Assembly: GCA_963818695.1 (NCBI GenBank)
Contig: CAWFTG010000008.1
Span: 114,854-178,853 of the forward strand
Length of the DNA stretch: 64,000 nt
Source: AP-15 sp963818695
GTDB lineage: Bacteria > Pseudomonadota > Alphaproteobacteria > ATCC43930 > CGMCC-115725
Reading direction: 5' to 3'
Shown piece by piece: positions 1 to 8,678 of the stretch; within the stretch, counting starts at the first letter, position 1, and every line of letters begins with the position of its first letter. The position numbers were made by a program, and so were the translations under genes. A model generated the notes under the pieces. That model saw nothing but the letters and a program-made list of their open reading frames with translations. It searched no databases and was not told the DNA's origin.

Positions 1-418
1 GCGCGACCGGCATCAGACCCCAGCGCTCGCGCTCCAATTCGCCGTGGTAGGCTTCTTTGAGATAAGGCACGCCAGTGAGGCGCCCGTCATTGCGGTAAGT
101 CCAGCCGTGATAGGCGCAGGTGAAGCTCGCGGCGTTGCCGCTATCGGCGCGGCACAGCCGATTGCCGCGATGCCGGCAAACATTGAGGAAAGCGCGCACC
201 CGGCCGTCACTGTCGCGCACCACCAGGACCGGGTCTTCGCCCATGTAAGTCGTCAGGAAATCGCCGGGCCGGGAGATCTGGCTTTCATGGCACAGGAACA
301 GCCAACAGCGGGCGAAGATCCGCTCGAGTTCCTGCTCGTAGATCTCCGGTTCGATAAAGATGCGGCGGCTGACGAGACCCTTATTGTCGTCGACCAGCCG
401 GCTCATTTCAGCGGCCAT
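1..418 (-). CDS. Rieske aromatic ring-hydroxylating dioxygenase, alpha subunit (5' part)
   Basis: About 139 N-terminal residues are visible before the gene runs off the left edge. The Rieske [2Fe-2S] signature is clear: CRHRGNRLC and then CAYHGWTY supply the Cys-His and Cys-His ligand pairs. The preceding segment (RIFARCWLFLCHESQ, then GDF and VVRD) is typical of ring-hydroxylating dioxygenase large subunits. The mononuclear-iron catalytic domain would lie outside the window. I take the ATG at 416-418 as the start; a second in-frame ATG lies four codons downstream. The gene overlaps the end of the dehydrogenase gene by 11 bases, so the two are almost certainly cotranscribed. The substrate is not readable; a biphenyl, phenylpropionate or similar arene is inferred from the neighbour. 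Confidence 0.9.
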   Translation of the reverse strand, partial: MAAEMSRLVDDNKGLVSRRIFIEPEIYEQELERIFARCWLFLCHESQISRPGDFLTTYMGEDPVLVVRDSDGRVRAFLNVCRHRGNRLCRADSGNAASFTCAYHGWTYRNDGRLTGVPYLKEAYHGELERERWGLMPVA

Positions 419-1229
419 TCGGATTGCCTCCTCTGCTTTGCCGCGGCATTCGGAGAGTGGCCCCGGCATCGACCGTCAGGATCGTCCCGGTGATGCCCCG
501 GGCATTGGTCCGTGATGACAGAAATACGTAGGCGCCGGCGAGATCACCGGGCGCCAGCGCGATCTGCAACGGATTATTGGCTCGCAGCCGCTCCTCGGTA
601 TTGGGATCGGCGAATTGCGAGCGGCCGTCCTGCCCCAGAAGCGTAAGCCCGCGCAGATCGGTGATGGTGCCGCCCGGCGCGACTCCATTGACCCGAATGC
701 GCGGTCCCAATTCCACGGCCAGTTGCCGGATCAACCCCACGACCGCGTGCTTCGAGGCGGTGTAGAGCGGCCCGCCGCCGCCCGAATTGGAGCCTGCGAC
801 GGATGCGGTAAAGACCATCGACCCGTCGGTTTTGAGCAGCTCGGGCAAAGCCGCCTTGGCGCCGAGGATGCATCCCTTGACATTGACACCGAACAGCTCG
901 TCGCAGGCCTCGGACAGTGTCTCTTCGGGAAACTCGGCGAGCGAAAGAAAGTTGTCGAATACCCCGGCATTGCCGACAAAGACGTCGAGGCGGCCCAATC
1001 CCGCCACGGTCTCGGCGACGGCGCGCTTGTTGTCGGCGAGTTGGGCCACATCGCCGGTGACGGCAACGACGGCGTCGCCAAACTCGGCCCGCAACTCTTC
1101 GGCTCGGCCGAGCACCCGGTCGAGCACTCCGACGCGTGCTCCTTCTGCGATAAACCGCGCGACCACCGCCCGGCCGATGCCGGAGCCGCCGCCCGTCACC
1201 AACGCCACTTGCCCGTCTAGCCAACCCAC
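408..1229 (-). CDS. SDR-family cis-dihydrodiol dehydrogenase (BphB/HcaB-like)
   Basis: A 273-residue short-chain dehydrogenase. Visible are the NAD-binding TGGGSGIG (residues 12-19), NAG (87-89), catalytic Ser143 and the YTASK motif (Tyr156, Lys160). Overall it resembles 2,3-dihydro-2,3-diol dehydrogenases of aromatic degradation, which rearomatise the cis-diol made by a Rieske dioxygenase to a catechol using NAD. Coupling to the dioxygenase just downstream supports this role. The start is a GTG (1227-1229) with an AGGAG-like sequence about 12 bases upstream. The exact substrate is not determined, and a generic SDR role cannot be excluded. Confidence 0.85.
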   Translation of the reverse strand: MGWLDGQVALVTGGGSGIGRAVVARFIAEGARVGVLDRVLGRAEELRAEFGDAVVAVTGDVAQLADNKRAVAETVAGLGRLDVFVGNAGVFDNFLSLAEFPEETLSEACDELFGVNVKGCILGAKAALPELLKTDGSMVFTASVAGSNSGGGGPLYTASKHAVVGLIRQLAVELGPRIRVNGVAPGGTITDLRGLTLLGQDGRSQFADPNTEERLRANNPLQIALAPGDLAGAYVFLSSRTNARGITGTILTVDAGATLRMPRQSRGGNPNGR

Positions 1230-1415
1230 GATTCCATTCTCCTCGCCCGTTCAGATTCTTTCTATACCTTGCCTCGACGGATTATGTGAGCCCGGAGAAC
1301 CGTCTTGCCGCCCAATTCGCCCGAGAGGATTTTCGTGGCCTGACTATGCCCGGTGTCGTGCTCCCGGTCTTGCGGGCGCACAACGTCGAAACCGTTCCGC
1401 TGGCGGGGTCCGAGC

Positions 1416-1874
1416 CTAAGTCGGCAGCCGCAGCACCATCTCGACATGCGCGATGCCGAAATCGTTATAGGGCTCGGAGGTCATGGCAAAGCCGAAGCTC
1501 TCGTAAAACGGCACAAGAGGGACTTGCGCGCCAAGGCCGATCTCTTTCAGCGTAAAGCGCTCGCGACAGAGGATCAGCGCCTGCTCCATTAGCATTCGAC
1601 CAACCCCGCCCCGTCTCAGGGACAGCAACACGGCGACGCGGCCGATCCTGATGATGGGCGGCGGGCCGGTCATGGCCGTCAGCCGAAGATAACCGATCAA
1701 CTCACCCGCCAACCGGGCTGCCAAATGCCATGCGCTCTGGTCGAGGCCGTCGAGGTCGGGATAAGCGCAGCCCTGCTCGACGACAAAGATACTTTGGCGG
1801 AACCGCATCAGCTCATAGAGCTCGCCTGCCGTCAACTCGTCGAAACACCGCCACTCCGTCGTGATCTTGGGCAT
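1416..1874 (-). CDS. elaA: GNAT-family N-acetyltransferase, ElaA type
   Basis: 152 residues. The N-terminal pattern FDELTAGELYELMRFRQ followed by FVVEQ.CAYPDLDGLDQ and a conserved His is the signature of the ElaA group within the GNAT fold. The acetyl-CoA loop lies near LRRGGVGRMLM, and the C-terminal YNDFGIAHVEM matches the ElaA ending. Start is ATG at 1872-1874. The physiological substrate of ElaA proteins is unknown. The gene is transcribed away from the ligJ-like gene and is probably unrelated to the aromatic pathway. The 186-base gap to the dehydrogenase gene shows nothing recognisable. Confidence 0.85.
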   Translation of the reverse strand: MPKITTEWRCFDELTAGELYELMRFRQSIFVVEQGCAYPDLDGLDQSAWHLAARLAGELIGYLRLTAMTGPPPIIRIGRVAVLLSLRRGGVGRMLMEQALILCRERFTLKEIGLGAQVPLVPFYESFGFAMTSEPYNDFGIAHVEMVLRLPT

Positions 1875-2029
1875 GCGGGTCTTTCCTCTTATTCACGGCA
1901 TCACCCGGTGCGCGCTGCTGGCGGGCGCGGTCGCCGATCATCATCGGCAGGGGGAAGAACATTGCGATCGCGGTTCGTCTTGCGGGATAGTAACCGGCAT
2001 ACAGAGAGAACAGATGCGGCAAACTCCCT

Positions 2030-3059
2030 ATGATCATTGATTGCCACGGCCACTACACGACCGCCCCGCGTCAGCACGAGGGATGGCGCAACGAGCAGAT
2101 CGAGGCGCACAAGGCCGGCAAGCCACCGCCGCCGCGCCCGAGAATAACGGACGGCGAGATCCGCGAGACGATCGAGGGCGGCCAGCTCAAAGTGCAACAG
2201 CGGGCGCGGCACCGATCTGACAATCTTCTCGCCGCGCGCCGCCGGCATGGGCCACCATCTGGGCGACGCAGCGACCAGCGAAGCCTGGGCGAGCGTCTGC
2301 AACGAGTTGATCCATCGCGTCTGTTCGCTGTTCCCGAAGAACTTTATCGGTGTGGCGATGCTGCCGCAGAGCCCGCGCGTCTCGCCAAAGAACTGCCTCC
2401 CCGAGATCGAGCGCTGCGTAAGCGAATACGGGTTCGTCGGCATCAATCTGAACCCCGATCCGTCCGGCGGGCATTGGCAGGATCCACCGCTGTCAGACCA
2501 TTACTGGTATCCGGTCTACGAGAAGATGGTGGAACACGACATTCCCGCCATGGTCCACGTCAGCGCCGCTTGCAACCCGGCGTATCACACGACAGGCTCG
2601 CACTATCTCAACGGCGATACGGTCGGCTTCAATCAGCTGATGACGTCATCCGTGTTCAAGGATTTCCCGACCATCAAGTTCATTATTCCGCACGGCGGCG
2701 GCGCGGTGCCGTATCACTGGGGTCGCTTCCGCGGTTTGGCGCAGGACGCTAAGCTCGGGTTGCTGACCGATCTCGTGTTGAACAACATTTTCTTCGACAC
2801 TTGCGTCTATCACCTGCCCGGCCAGGAGCTGCTGGCGAAGGTGATTCCGGTCGAGAATATCGTGTTTGCCTCCGAAATGATCGGCGCAGTTCGCGGCGTC
2901 GATCCGGAAACCGGTCACCACTACGACGACACCAAGCGCTATATCGACCAGCTTGCGTTGCCGGCCGAGGACAAGGCGAAAATATTCGAAGGCAATGCAC
3001 GCCGCGTCTACGGCCGCTTATCCAGGACGATCGAGAAGCAGTCGGCGAGCGCCGTCTGA
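2030..3059 (+). CDS. ligJ: 4-oxalomesaconate hydratase LigJ-like amidohydrolase (one frameshift)
   Basis: The protein starts MIIDCHGHYTTAPRQ, with the HxH metal motif at His6 and His8, and continues in a second frame as GMGHHLGD, LFPKNFIGVAMLPQSP, INLNPDPSGGHW, IPHGGGAVPYHWGRFRG and FASEMIGAVRG. These blocks follow the LigJ order throughout. LigJ hydrates 4-oxalomesaconate in the protocatechuate 4,5-cleavage and gallate pathways. The frame changes at about 2201-2208, in a CGGGCGCGG run; removing one G would give a continuous protein of about 342 residues, the family length. I therefore suspect a sequence indel, though a real mutation is possible. Start is ATG 2030. The FAD oxidase follows 38 bases downstream. 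Confidence 0.85.
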
Positions 3060-3097
3060 AGCTGCGTTCCATCAATACGGCACAGGGAGCGAAAATC

Positions 3098-4495
3098 ATG
3101 ACGGATCTACGCGTCATCAGCACCAACGGCACGGACACGATCCTCGAAGAAGCCGCGGTGCAGAGGTTTGCGGATAGTCTGCGGGGCCCGCTCTTGCACC
3201 CGGGTGAGGTGGGTTATGACGAAGCGCGTAGAGTCTGGAACGGCATGATCGACCGGCGCCCGGCGTTGATCGCGCGCTGTGCCGGGGTTGCCGATGTCAT
3301 CGCGGCGGTGCGTTTTGCCCGCGATCACGAGCTGCTGGCGTCCGTCCGCGGCGGCGGGCACAACATCACCGGCAACGCCGTCTGCGAGGGCGGCCTGATG
3401 ATCGACCTGTCCCCGATGAAAAGCGTGCGGGTCGATCCGGCTCAGCGCACGGCGCGCGCCGAGGCAGGGCTCACCTGGGGCGAATACAACGGTGAAACGC
3501 AGGCCTTTGGTTTGGCGAGCACCGGCGGGGTCGTCTCGACGACCGGCATTGCCGGACTGACCCTGGGCGGCGGCCTCGGCTGGCTGATGGGCAAGCACGG
3601 TCTCAGCTGCGACAACCTGTTATCGGCAGACCTCGTCACGGCCGACGGGCAGTTGCTGACGGCCAGCGCAGATCAACATCCGGACCTCTTCTGGGGCCTG
3701 CGCGGCGGCGGCGGAAATTTTGGTGTCGTCACCTCGTTCGAGTATCGAGTTCATCCCGTCGGTCCAGTGCTGGCGGGAATGGTTCTTCACCCCATGACGA
3801 AGGCCAAGGAAGTGCTGCGCTTCTACCGCGACTATGCGCGCACCTGCCCCGATGCGCTGACCGCCTTTGCCGCATTGATGACATCGCATGAGGGCGACCC
3901 CGTCGTCGCCATTGTCGTCGGCTATATCGGAGATATCGCTGACGGGGAAAGACTGGTAGCGCCCGTGCGGAAGTTTGGCTCGCCGCTGGTGGATACGATC
4001 GCGCCGATGTCGTACGTCCAGCTAAACCAGATGTTTGACGCCGCGTTTCCCTATGGCGGAGTGCAGCGGTATTGGAAGTCGAGCTTTTTGCAGCAGTTGG
4101 GGGACGACGTCCTGGAAATTCTCATCGACCGGGCAGCAACGATGCCCTCGCCAATGTCCATGGTCGGGTTTTTCCATGTCCACGGCGCCGCTACGCGGGT
4201 CGATCCGAACGAGACTGCGTTTGGGCTCCGCAGCGACCAGTGGGATTACGACGTCATTTCGCAATGGACTGATACTGCGGAGTCCGCCGGTCACATCCAG
4301 TGGACGCGGGAGTTCTGGACGGCAGTGGAGCCCTTCGCGACGGGGGAAGTGTACGTCAACCACCTGGATGCCGAGGAAGGCACGCGGATCAGGGCTGCCT
4401 ACAGCGATAACTTCGGGCGCCTCGTCGCGCTGAAGAACAGATACGACCCGACGAACCTCTTCCGCCTCAACCAGAACATCAAGCCGACGAATTAG
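3098..4495 (+). CDS. FAD-binding oxidoreductase of the berberine-bridge-enzyme family
   Basis: 465 residues. The N-terminal PCMH-type FAD domain carries RGGGHNITG, whose His88 is the usual histidyl-FAD attachment site, followed by GLTLGGGLGWL and GGGGNFG. The C-terminal BBE domain ends with YDPTNLFRLNQNI. The Cys that makes the second FAD bond in bicovalent members is not evident near STTGIAGLTLGGG, so attachment is probably through His only. ATG 3098 is preferred because AGGGAGC lies 8-14 bases before it; the open frame extends upstream without homology. It follows the ligJ-like gene by 38 bases, suggesting an oxidative step on an aromatic-derived compound, but the substrate is unknown. Confidence 0.85.
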   Translation: MTDLRVISTNGTDTILEEAAVQRFADSLRGPLLHPGEVGYDEARRVWNGMIDRRPALIARCAGVADVIAAVRFARDHELLASVRGGGHNITGNAVCEGGLMIDLSPMKSVRVDPAQRTARAEAGLTWGEYNGETQAFGLASTGGVVSTTGIAGLTLGGGLGWLMGKHGLSCDNLLSADLVTADGQLLTASADQHPDLFWGLRGGGGNFGVVTSFEYRVHPVGPVLAGMVLHPMTKAKEVLRFYRDYARTCPDALTAFAALMTSHEGDPVVAIVVGYIGDIADGERLVAPVRKFGSPLVDTIAPMSYVQLNQMFDAAFPYGGVQRYWKSSFLQQLGDDVLEILIDRAATMPSPMSMVGFFHVHGAATRVDPNETAFGLRSDQWDYDVISQWTDTAESAGHIQWTREFWTAVEPFATGEVYVNHLDAEEGTRIRAAYSDNFGRLVALKNRYDPTNLFRLNQNIKPTN

Positions 4496-4586
4496 GCGAG
4501 CGGTTACCGGTAGGCAGCTAGTCCCAGGCCAGCGAGGGGAACCATTTCGAACAACAAACGCGACTGGCTGAGTGGTTACTGCCGGG

Positions 4587-5708
4587 TTATGCCGCCCTTT
4601 CGAGCTCGCGCAAGACCGTGTCGCCCATGACGCGCGTTGAGACGCGCGCGGTATTGGGCTGCACGATGTCGCCGGTGCGCACACCGCAGGCCAGCGCCCG
4701 CCGCACCGCGCCCTCGACGAGCTCGGCCTCTTCCGTCATATCGAACGAATAGCGCAGCATCATCGAAAAGGAGAGGATGCAGGCGAGCGGGTTGGCGATG
4801 TCTTTGCCGGCAATGTCCGGCGCGCTGCCGTGGACCGGCTCATAAAGCGCCTTGCGCCGGCCCCCCGCATCGGGCGCGCCGAGCGAGGCCGAAGGCAGCA
4901 TGCCGAGCGACCCCGTCAGCATCGCCGCGCAATCGGATAATAAATCGCCAAACAGATTGCTGGTAACGATCACATCGAACTGCTTCGGATTACGCACAAG
5001 CTGCATCGCGCAGTTGTCGGCATACATGAACGAGAGCTCGACATCGGGATAATCTGCGTCGTGCACCCGTTGCGCGACCTCACGCCACAGCCCGCCCAAT
5101 TCCATGACGTTGGCCTTGTCGACCTCACAGACTCTGCGGTTGCGCTTTCTCGCCAGATCGAACGCGGCGCGGACGACGCGTTCGATCTCGGCTTCGGTAT
5201 AGACTTCGGTATTGATCCCGCGCCGGCCGCCGTCCGGCAATGTCTCGACCCCGCGCGGCTCGCCGAAATAGATGCCGCCGGTCAACTCCCGCACGATCAT
5301 CAGATCGAGCCCGGCAACGACCTCACGCTTGAGGCTCGACGCGTCAGCGAGTGCCTCGAACACCACCGCCGGGCGCAAATTGGCGAACAGGTCCAGTTCC
5401 TTGCGCAGCTGGAGGATGCCGCGCTCGGGACGCAGCTCGAACGGCAAGGTGTCCCATTTCGCGCCGCCGACCGCGCCGAACAGCACGGCGTCGCTGGCGA
5501 CCGCCTGGGCCAGGGTCGCATCGCTCAACGGAACCCCCAATTCATCGAGGGCCGCGCCGCCGACGAGACCCTCGGTAATTTCGAAGCTGGCTAACTGGCG
5601 CCGGTCGAAGAACTCGATTACGCGCAACACCTGGCGCATGATTTCCGGCCCGATGCCGTCGCCCGCCAGCACGAGAACCTTGCGATTGGATGCGCGGGTC
5701 TGGGCCAC
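4587..5708 (-). CDS. leuB: 3-isopropylmalate dehydrogenase
   Basis: 373 residues, full length. It oxidises and decarboxylates 3-isopropylmalate to 2-oxoisocaproate with NAD in leucine synthesis. Seen are GDGIGPEI, the substrate-binding RELTGGIYFGEPRG, the catalytic Lys in CEVDKANVM, the metal-binding SDCAAMLTGSLGMLPSASLG, and EPVHGSAPDIAGK. The start is GTG (5706-5708), three bases after the leuD stop. This is the last gene of the long ffh-leuB minus-strand operon. No convincing terminator hairpin is visible in the 91 bases between it and the convergent oxidase gene. Confidence 0.96.
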   Translation of the reverse strand: MAQTRASNRKVLVLAGDGIGPEIMRQVLRVIEFFDRRQLASFEITEGLVGGAALDELGVPLSDATLAQAVASDAVLFGAVGGAKWDTLPFELRPERGILQLRKELDLFANLRPAVVFEALADASSLKREVVAGLDLMIVRELTGGIYFGEPRGVETLPDGGRRGINTEVYTEAEIERVVRAAFDLARKRNRRVCEVDKANVMELGGLWREVAQRVHDADYPDVELSFMYADNCAMQLVRNPKQFDVIVTSNLFGDLLSDCAAMLTGSLGMLPSASLGAPDAGGRRKALYEPVHGSAPDIAGKDIANPLACILSFSMMLRYSFDMTEEAELVEGAVRRALACGVRTGDIVQPNTARVSTRVMGDTVLRELERAA

Positions 5709-5711
5709 GGA

Positions 5712-6341
5712 TCAGGTCCCGGGTCGGATCATGCCGAACTGCCACGGACGCGCCAGCCGCGCCTTTTCCTCATAGCCGCCGATTTCCGCGCTCTTCTGCT
5801 CGGTCAGGCCGATATCGTCGAGCCCGTTCACGAGACAATGCTTGCGGAACGCGTCGACCTCGAACTGCACCTTCTCGCCGTCCGGTCGCGTGATCGTCTG
5901 ACTTTCCAAGTCGATTGTCATCACCGCGTTGGCGCCTTTCCGGGCGTCTTCCATCATTTCGTCGACGATTTCCTTCGGCAAGGCAATCGGCAGGATGCCG
6001 TTCTTGAAGCAATTATTGTAAAAAATGTCGGCGAAACTCGGCGCGATGATGCAGCGGATACCGAAGTCGAGGAGCGCCCAAGGGGCATGCTCGCGACTCG
6101 ACCCGCAGCCAAAATTGTCCGCGCCGATCAGGATTTTGGCGTTGCGGTACGACGCCTGGTTCAACACGAAATCCGGGTTCTCCGACCCGTCCGGACGAAA
6201 GCGGATCTCCTGGAACAACCATTTCGACAGACCGGTTCGCTTGATCGTCTTCAAATAGATCGCCGGGAAGATCTTGTCGGTATCGAGATTGATGATCGGC
6301 AACGGCGCCGCGACGCCGGTCAGCTGGGCAAATTTTTCCAT
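5712..6341 (-). CDS. leuD: 3-isopropylmalate dehydratase small subunit
   Basis: 209 residues. It is the swivel-domain subunit that, with LeuC, isomerises 2-isopropylmalate to 3-isopropylmalate. Diagnostic blocks are PLPIINLDTDKIFPAIYLKT near the N-terminus, GADNFGCGSSREHAPWAL and NNCFKNGILPI. Start is ATG 6339-6341 with AAGGAA upstream. In many genomes leuC and leuD are adjacent; here a decayed GIY-YIG gene and a palindromic repeat lie between them. Confidence 0.96.
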   Translation of the reverse strand: MEKFAQLTGVAAPLPIINLDTDKIFPAIYLKTIKRTGLSKWLFQEIRFRPDGSENPDFVLNQASYRNAKILIGADNFGCGSSREHAPWALLDFGIRCIIAPSFADIFYNNCFKNGILPIALPKEIVDEMMEDARKGANAVMTIDLESQTITRPDGEKVQFEVDAFRKHCLVNGLDDIGLTEQKSAEIGGYEEKARLARPWQFGMIRPGT

Positions 6342-6393
6342 CCCGGGTTCCTTTCAAACTGAGCTACGCCGCGCAAATGATCGCAGCGCTCCG

Positions 6394-6642
6394 TCATCGT
6401 CCTCGAATCAGGGCTTGCTTCTTTTCACGGCGCCAACCCTTGATCTGTCGTTCCGCAGCGACCGCATCTTTTACCTGATCGAACGCTTACTGGAAAACCA
6501 GCGTCAGCGGCCGGCGTGAAGACGTATAGCCATCGAAGGCGCCAGCCTGATGTTCGCTGATGCGCTTCTCCAGACTGGATCTAGTAGTTCCGATGTAATA
6601 GGAGCCGTCGGCACGGGGCAGGATGTAAAGATAGGCGCTCAC
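6394..6642 (-). pseudogene. GIY-YIG nuclease-domain protein, interrupted by a stop codon
   Basis: On the minus strand a GTG at 6640-6642 opens a frame reading VSAYLYILPRADGSYYIGTT, the GIY-YIG signature, then LEKRISEHQAG and GYTSSRRPL. A TAA at 6487-6489 interrupts the frame, after which it continues in register as DQVKDAVAAERQIKGWRREKK and ends at TGA 6394-6396. The joined product, about 82 residues, matches the small UPF0213/YhbQ-type GIY-YIG proteins. One substitution at the TAA would restore it, so it is either a recent pseudogene or an error. It is embedded between leuD and leuC. Confidence 0.8.
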
Positions 6643-6666
6643 CAAAAGTTAACTGGATCACTGTCC

Positions 6667-6780
6667 GTGCGCCCTTCGAGACGGCCGCTCGCGGCCTCCT
6701 CAGGATGAGGCATTTTCTGGACGCCAAGAGCGATGGTCCTCATGCTGAGGAGCGCCGAGGCGCGTCTCGAAGCACGCACG
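6667..6780. repeat. Dispersed palindromic repeat, family A, copy 1
   Basis: The copy starts GTGCGCCCTTCGAGACGGCC and ends CGCGTCTCGAAGCACGCACG. These outer arms are imperfect inverted repeats, and inside lie CCTCAGGATGAGG and CCTCATGCTGAGG, so the transcript can fold into a compound hairpin. The same arms recur at 9958-10112 and 45307-45426. Here it separates the leuC stop from the GIY-YIG remnant. I infer a mobile or REP-like intergenic element. Confidence 0.9.
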
Positions 6781-6798
6781 ATGCCGCCGCAGCCTCGC

Positions 6799-8205
6799 TC
6801 ACCCCAACTGGCGCACGTCTGCGAGGTGGCCGGTGATGGCGGCCGCGGCGGCCATGGCCGGGCCCATCAGGTGGGTCTTGGCGTTCTTGCCCTGGCGGCC
6901 TTCGAAATTGCGGTTCGAGGTCGAGGCGATGCGTTCGCCGTTCATCGCCCGGTCGTTGTTCATCGACATGCACATCGAGCAGCCCGGCTCGCGCCATTCG
7001 AACCCGGCCTCGAGGAAGATCCGGTCGAGCCCTTCCTCTTCCGCCTGATGCTTGACGAGACCCGAGCCCGGCACGACCAGCGCGCGCACGCCCTCGGCCA
7101 CCCGCCGGCCCCTGGCGATCGCCGCGGCGGCGCGCAGATCCTCGATGCGGCTGTTGGTGCACGAGCCGATGAATACACGCTCCACCGGCACATCGACGAG
7201 CCGCGTATTCGGCGCCAGCGCCATGTATTCGAGCGAGCGCTGCATTGCCGCGCGTGTCAGCGGATCATCGACCTGCGCCGGATCGGGTACCCGCCCGGTA
7301 ATCGGCGCCACGTCCTGCGGGCTCGTGCCCCAGGTGACGTGCGGCGCGATATCGGCCGTGTCGAGATGCGCCTCCTTGTCGTATTTGGCTCCCGGATCGG
7401 AGGGCAGGGTGCGCCAGTAGGCGACCGCCTGCTCCCAGGCCGCGCCCTTCGGGGCGTACGGCCGGCCCATGACGTAAGCGATGGTTTTTTCATCGGGCGC
7501 GACAAGCCCGGCCCGCGCGCCCGCCTCGATCGACATATTGCAGACCGTCATCCGGCCTTCCATCGACATCTCGCGGAAGGTGCTGCCGGCATATTCGAAT
7601 ACATGGCCGGTGCCCCCGGCAGTGCCGATCTTGCCGATGATGGCGAGGATCACGTCTTTCGGGCTGACCCCGGCGCCGAGGCTCCCATTGACCTCGATGA
7701 GCATGTTTTTGGCGGGGGCCTGGATCAAGGTCTGGGTAGCGAGGACGTGCTCGACCTCCGAGGTGCCGATGCCAAAGGCGAGCGCGCCCATCGCGCCATG
7801 CGTTGCGGTATGGCTGTCGCCGCAAACGATCGTCATGCCGGGCTGGCTCAATCCCTGCTCCGGCCCGATGATATGGACGATTCCCTGGTTGATGCTATCG
7901 ACCGGGAAATAGGGGACGCCGAACTCCTTCACGTAGCGTTCCAGGGTGTCGACCTGCAGCTTCAATTCCGGCTCGTCGATGCCGCGGCTGCGATCGCTCG
8001 TCGGCACGTTGTGGTCGGCGACCGCCATTGTCGCGTCGGGCCGGCGTACCTTCCGGCCGGCGAGCTTCAGCCCTTCGAAGGCTTGCGGCGTCGTGACCTC
8101 GTGGATCAGGTGAAGATCGATGTAGATCAGGTAGGTGCCTTCGCCCTGCGGGGTGATGACGTGGTTGTCCCAGATCTTGTCAAAGAGGGTGCGCGGCGGG
8201 GCCAT
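6799..8205 (-). CDS. leuC: 3-isopropylmalate dehydratase large subunit
   Basis: 468 residues from ATG 8203-8205. This aconitase-family [4Fe-4S] subunit partners LeuD in leucine synthesis. Seen are RTLFDKIWDNHV at the start, DLHLIHEVTTPQAF, GIVHIIGPEQGL, CGDSHTATHGAMGALAFGIG, FIGSCTNSRIEDLR with a cluster Cys, and EPGCSMCM with the other two. A GTG at 8215-8217 would add four residues and create a GTGA overlap with the rplS stop, so translational coupling is likely whichever start is used. Cotranscription with ribosomal genes is common in alphaproteobacteria. Confidence 0.95.
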   Translation of the reverse strand: MAPPRTLFDKIWDNHVITPQGEGTYLIYIDLHLIHEVTTPQAFEGLKLAGRKVRRPDATMAVADHNVPTSDRSRGIDEPELKLQVDTLERYVKEFGVPYFPVDSINQGIVHIIGPEQGLSQPGMTIVCGDSHTATHGAMGALAFGIGTSEVEHVLATQTLIQAPAKNMLIEVNGSLGAGVSPKDVILAIIGKIGTAGGTGHVFEYAGSTFREMSMEGRMTVCNMSIEAGARAGLVAPDEKTIAYVMGRPYAPKGAAWEQAVAYWRTLPSDPGAKYDKEAHLDTADIAPHVTWGTSPQDVAPITGRVPDPAQVDDPLTRAAMQRSLEYMALAPNTRLVDVPVERVFIGSCTNSRIEDLRAAAAIARGRRVAEGVRALVVPGSGLVKHQAEEEGLDRIFLEAGFEWREPGCSMCMSMNNDRAMNGERIASTSNRNFEGRQGKNAKTHLMGPAMAAAAAITGHLADVRQLG

Positions 8206-8213
8206 GGCTGCGG

Positions 8214-8678
8214 TCACTCCGATCGGTTGGTTTCTTCGACTGCGCCGGCCATCTCAGGGACCGGTTCGGTTTGGGGTCGTACATTCGCGCCAGCGCGTTT
8301 GGCACCAGGCCGTACGTTGTCGCGGGCGCGTTCGGTGATGCGCGCCCGCTTGCCGGTTAGGCCCCGCAGGTAATAGAGCTTGGCCCGCCGCACAACGCCG
8401 CGGCGCACCACGTCGATCGAGGTGATGCGGGGCGAATACAGCGGGAAGATGCGCTCCACGCCCTCGCCGTAGGAGATCTTCCGCAGAGTGAAATTCGAGT
8501 TCACCCCGGCGTTCTTGCGGCCGATGCAAACGCCTTCAAAGATCTGGGTGCGCTCACGTTCGCCTTCGACGACTTTGACTCCGACCCGCAACGTATCGCC
8601 GGGCTGGAACTCCGGGATGGGCCGGCTGGCGGCGAGCTTGTCGACCTGCTCCTGCTCGAGCTGCTGCAGAAGGTTCAT
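8214..8678 (-). CDS. rplS: 50S ribosomal protein L19
   Basis: 154 residues from ATG 8676-8678 (MNLLQQLEQEQVDKL, the usual L19 opening). The core has FQPGDTLRVGVKVVEGERER, FEGVCIGRKNAGVNSNFTLR, GVERIFPLYSP and RRAKLYYLRGLTGK. L19 sits at the 30S-50S interface. A tail of about 40 residues rich in Arg, Ala and Glu extends beyond the E. coli length, as in other alphaproteobacteria. The start overlaps the trmD stop by one base (TGATG); an alternative GTG lies one codon upstream. Confidence 0.96.
   Translation of the reverse strand: MNLLQQLEQEQVDKLAASRPIPEFQPGDTLRVGVKVVEGERERTQIFEGVCIGRKNAGVNSNFTLRKISYGEGVERIFPLYSPRITSIDVVRRGVVRRAKLYYLRGLTGKRARITERARDNVRPGAKRAGANVRPQTEPVPEMAGAVEETNRSE

Noticed and set aside
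6733..8373. A long plus-strand open frame of about 546 codons opposite leuC and rplS
   Set aside because: It is antisense to two strongly conserved genes, is His/Arg/Gly-rich without similarity, and is the expected by-product of high GC at third positions.
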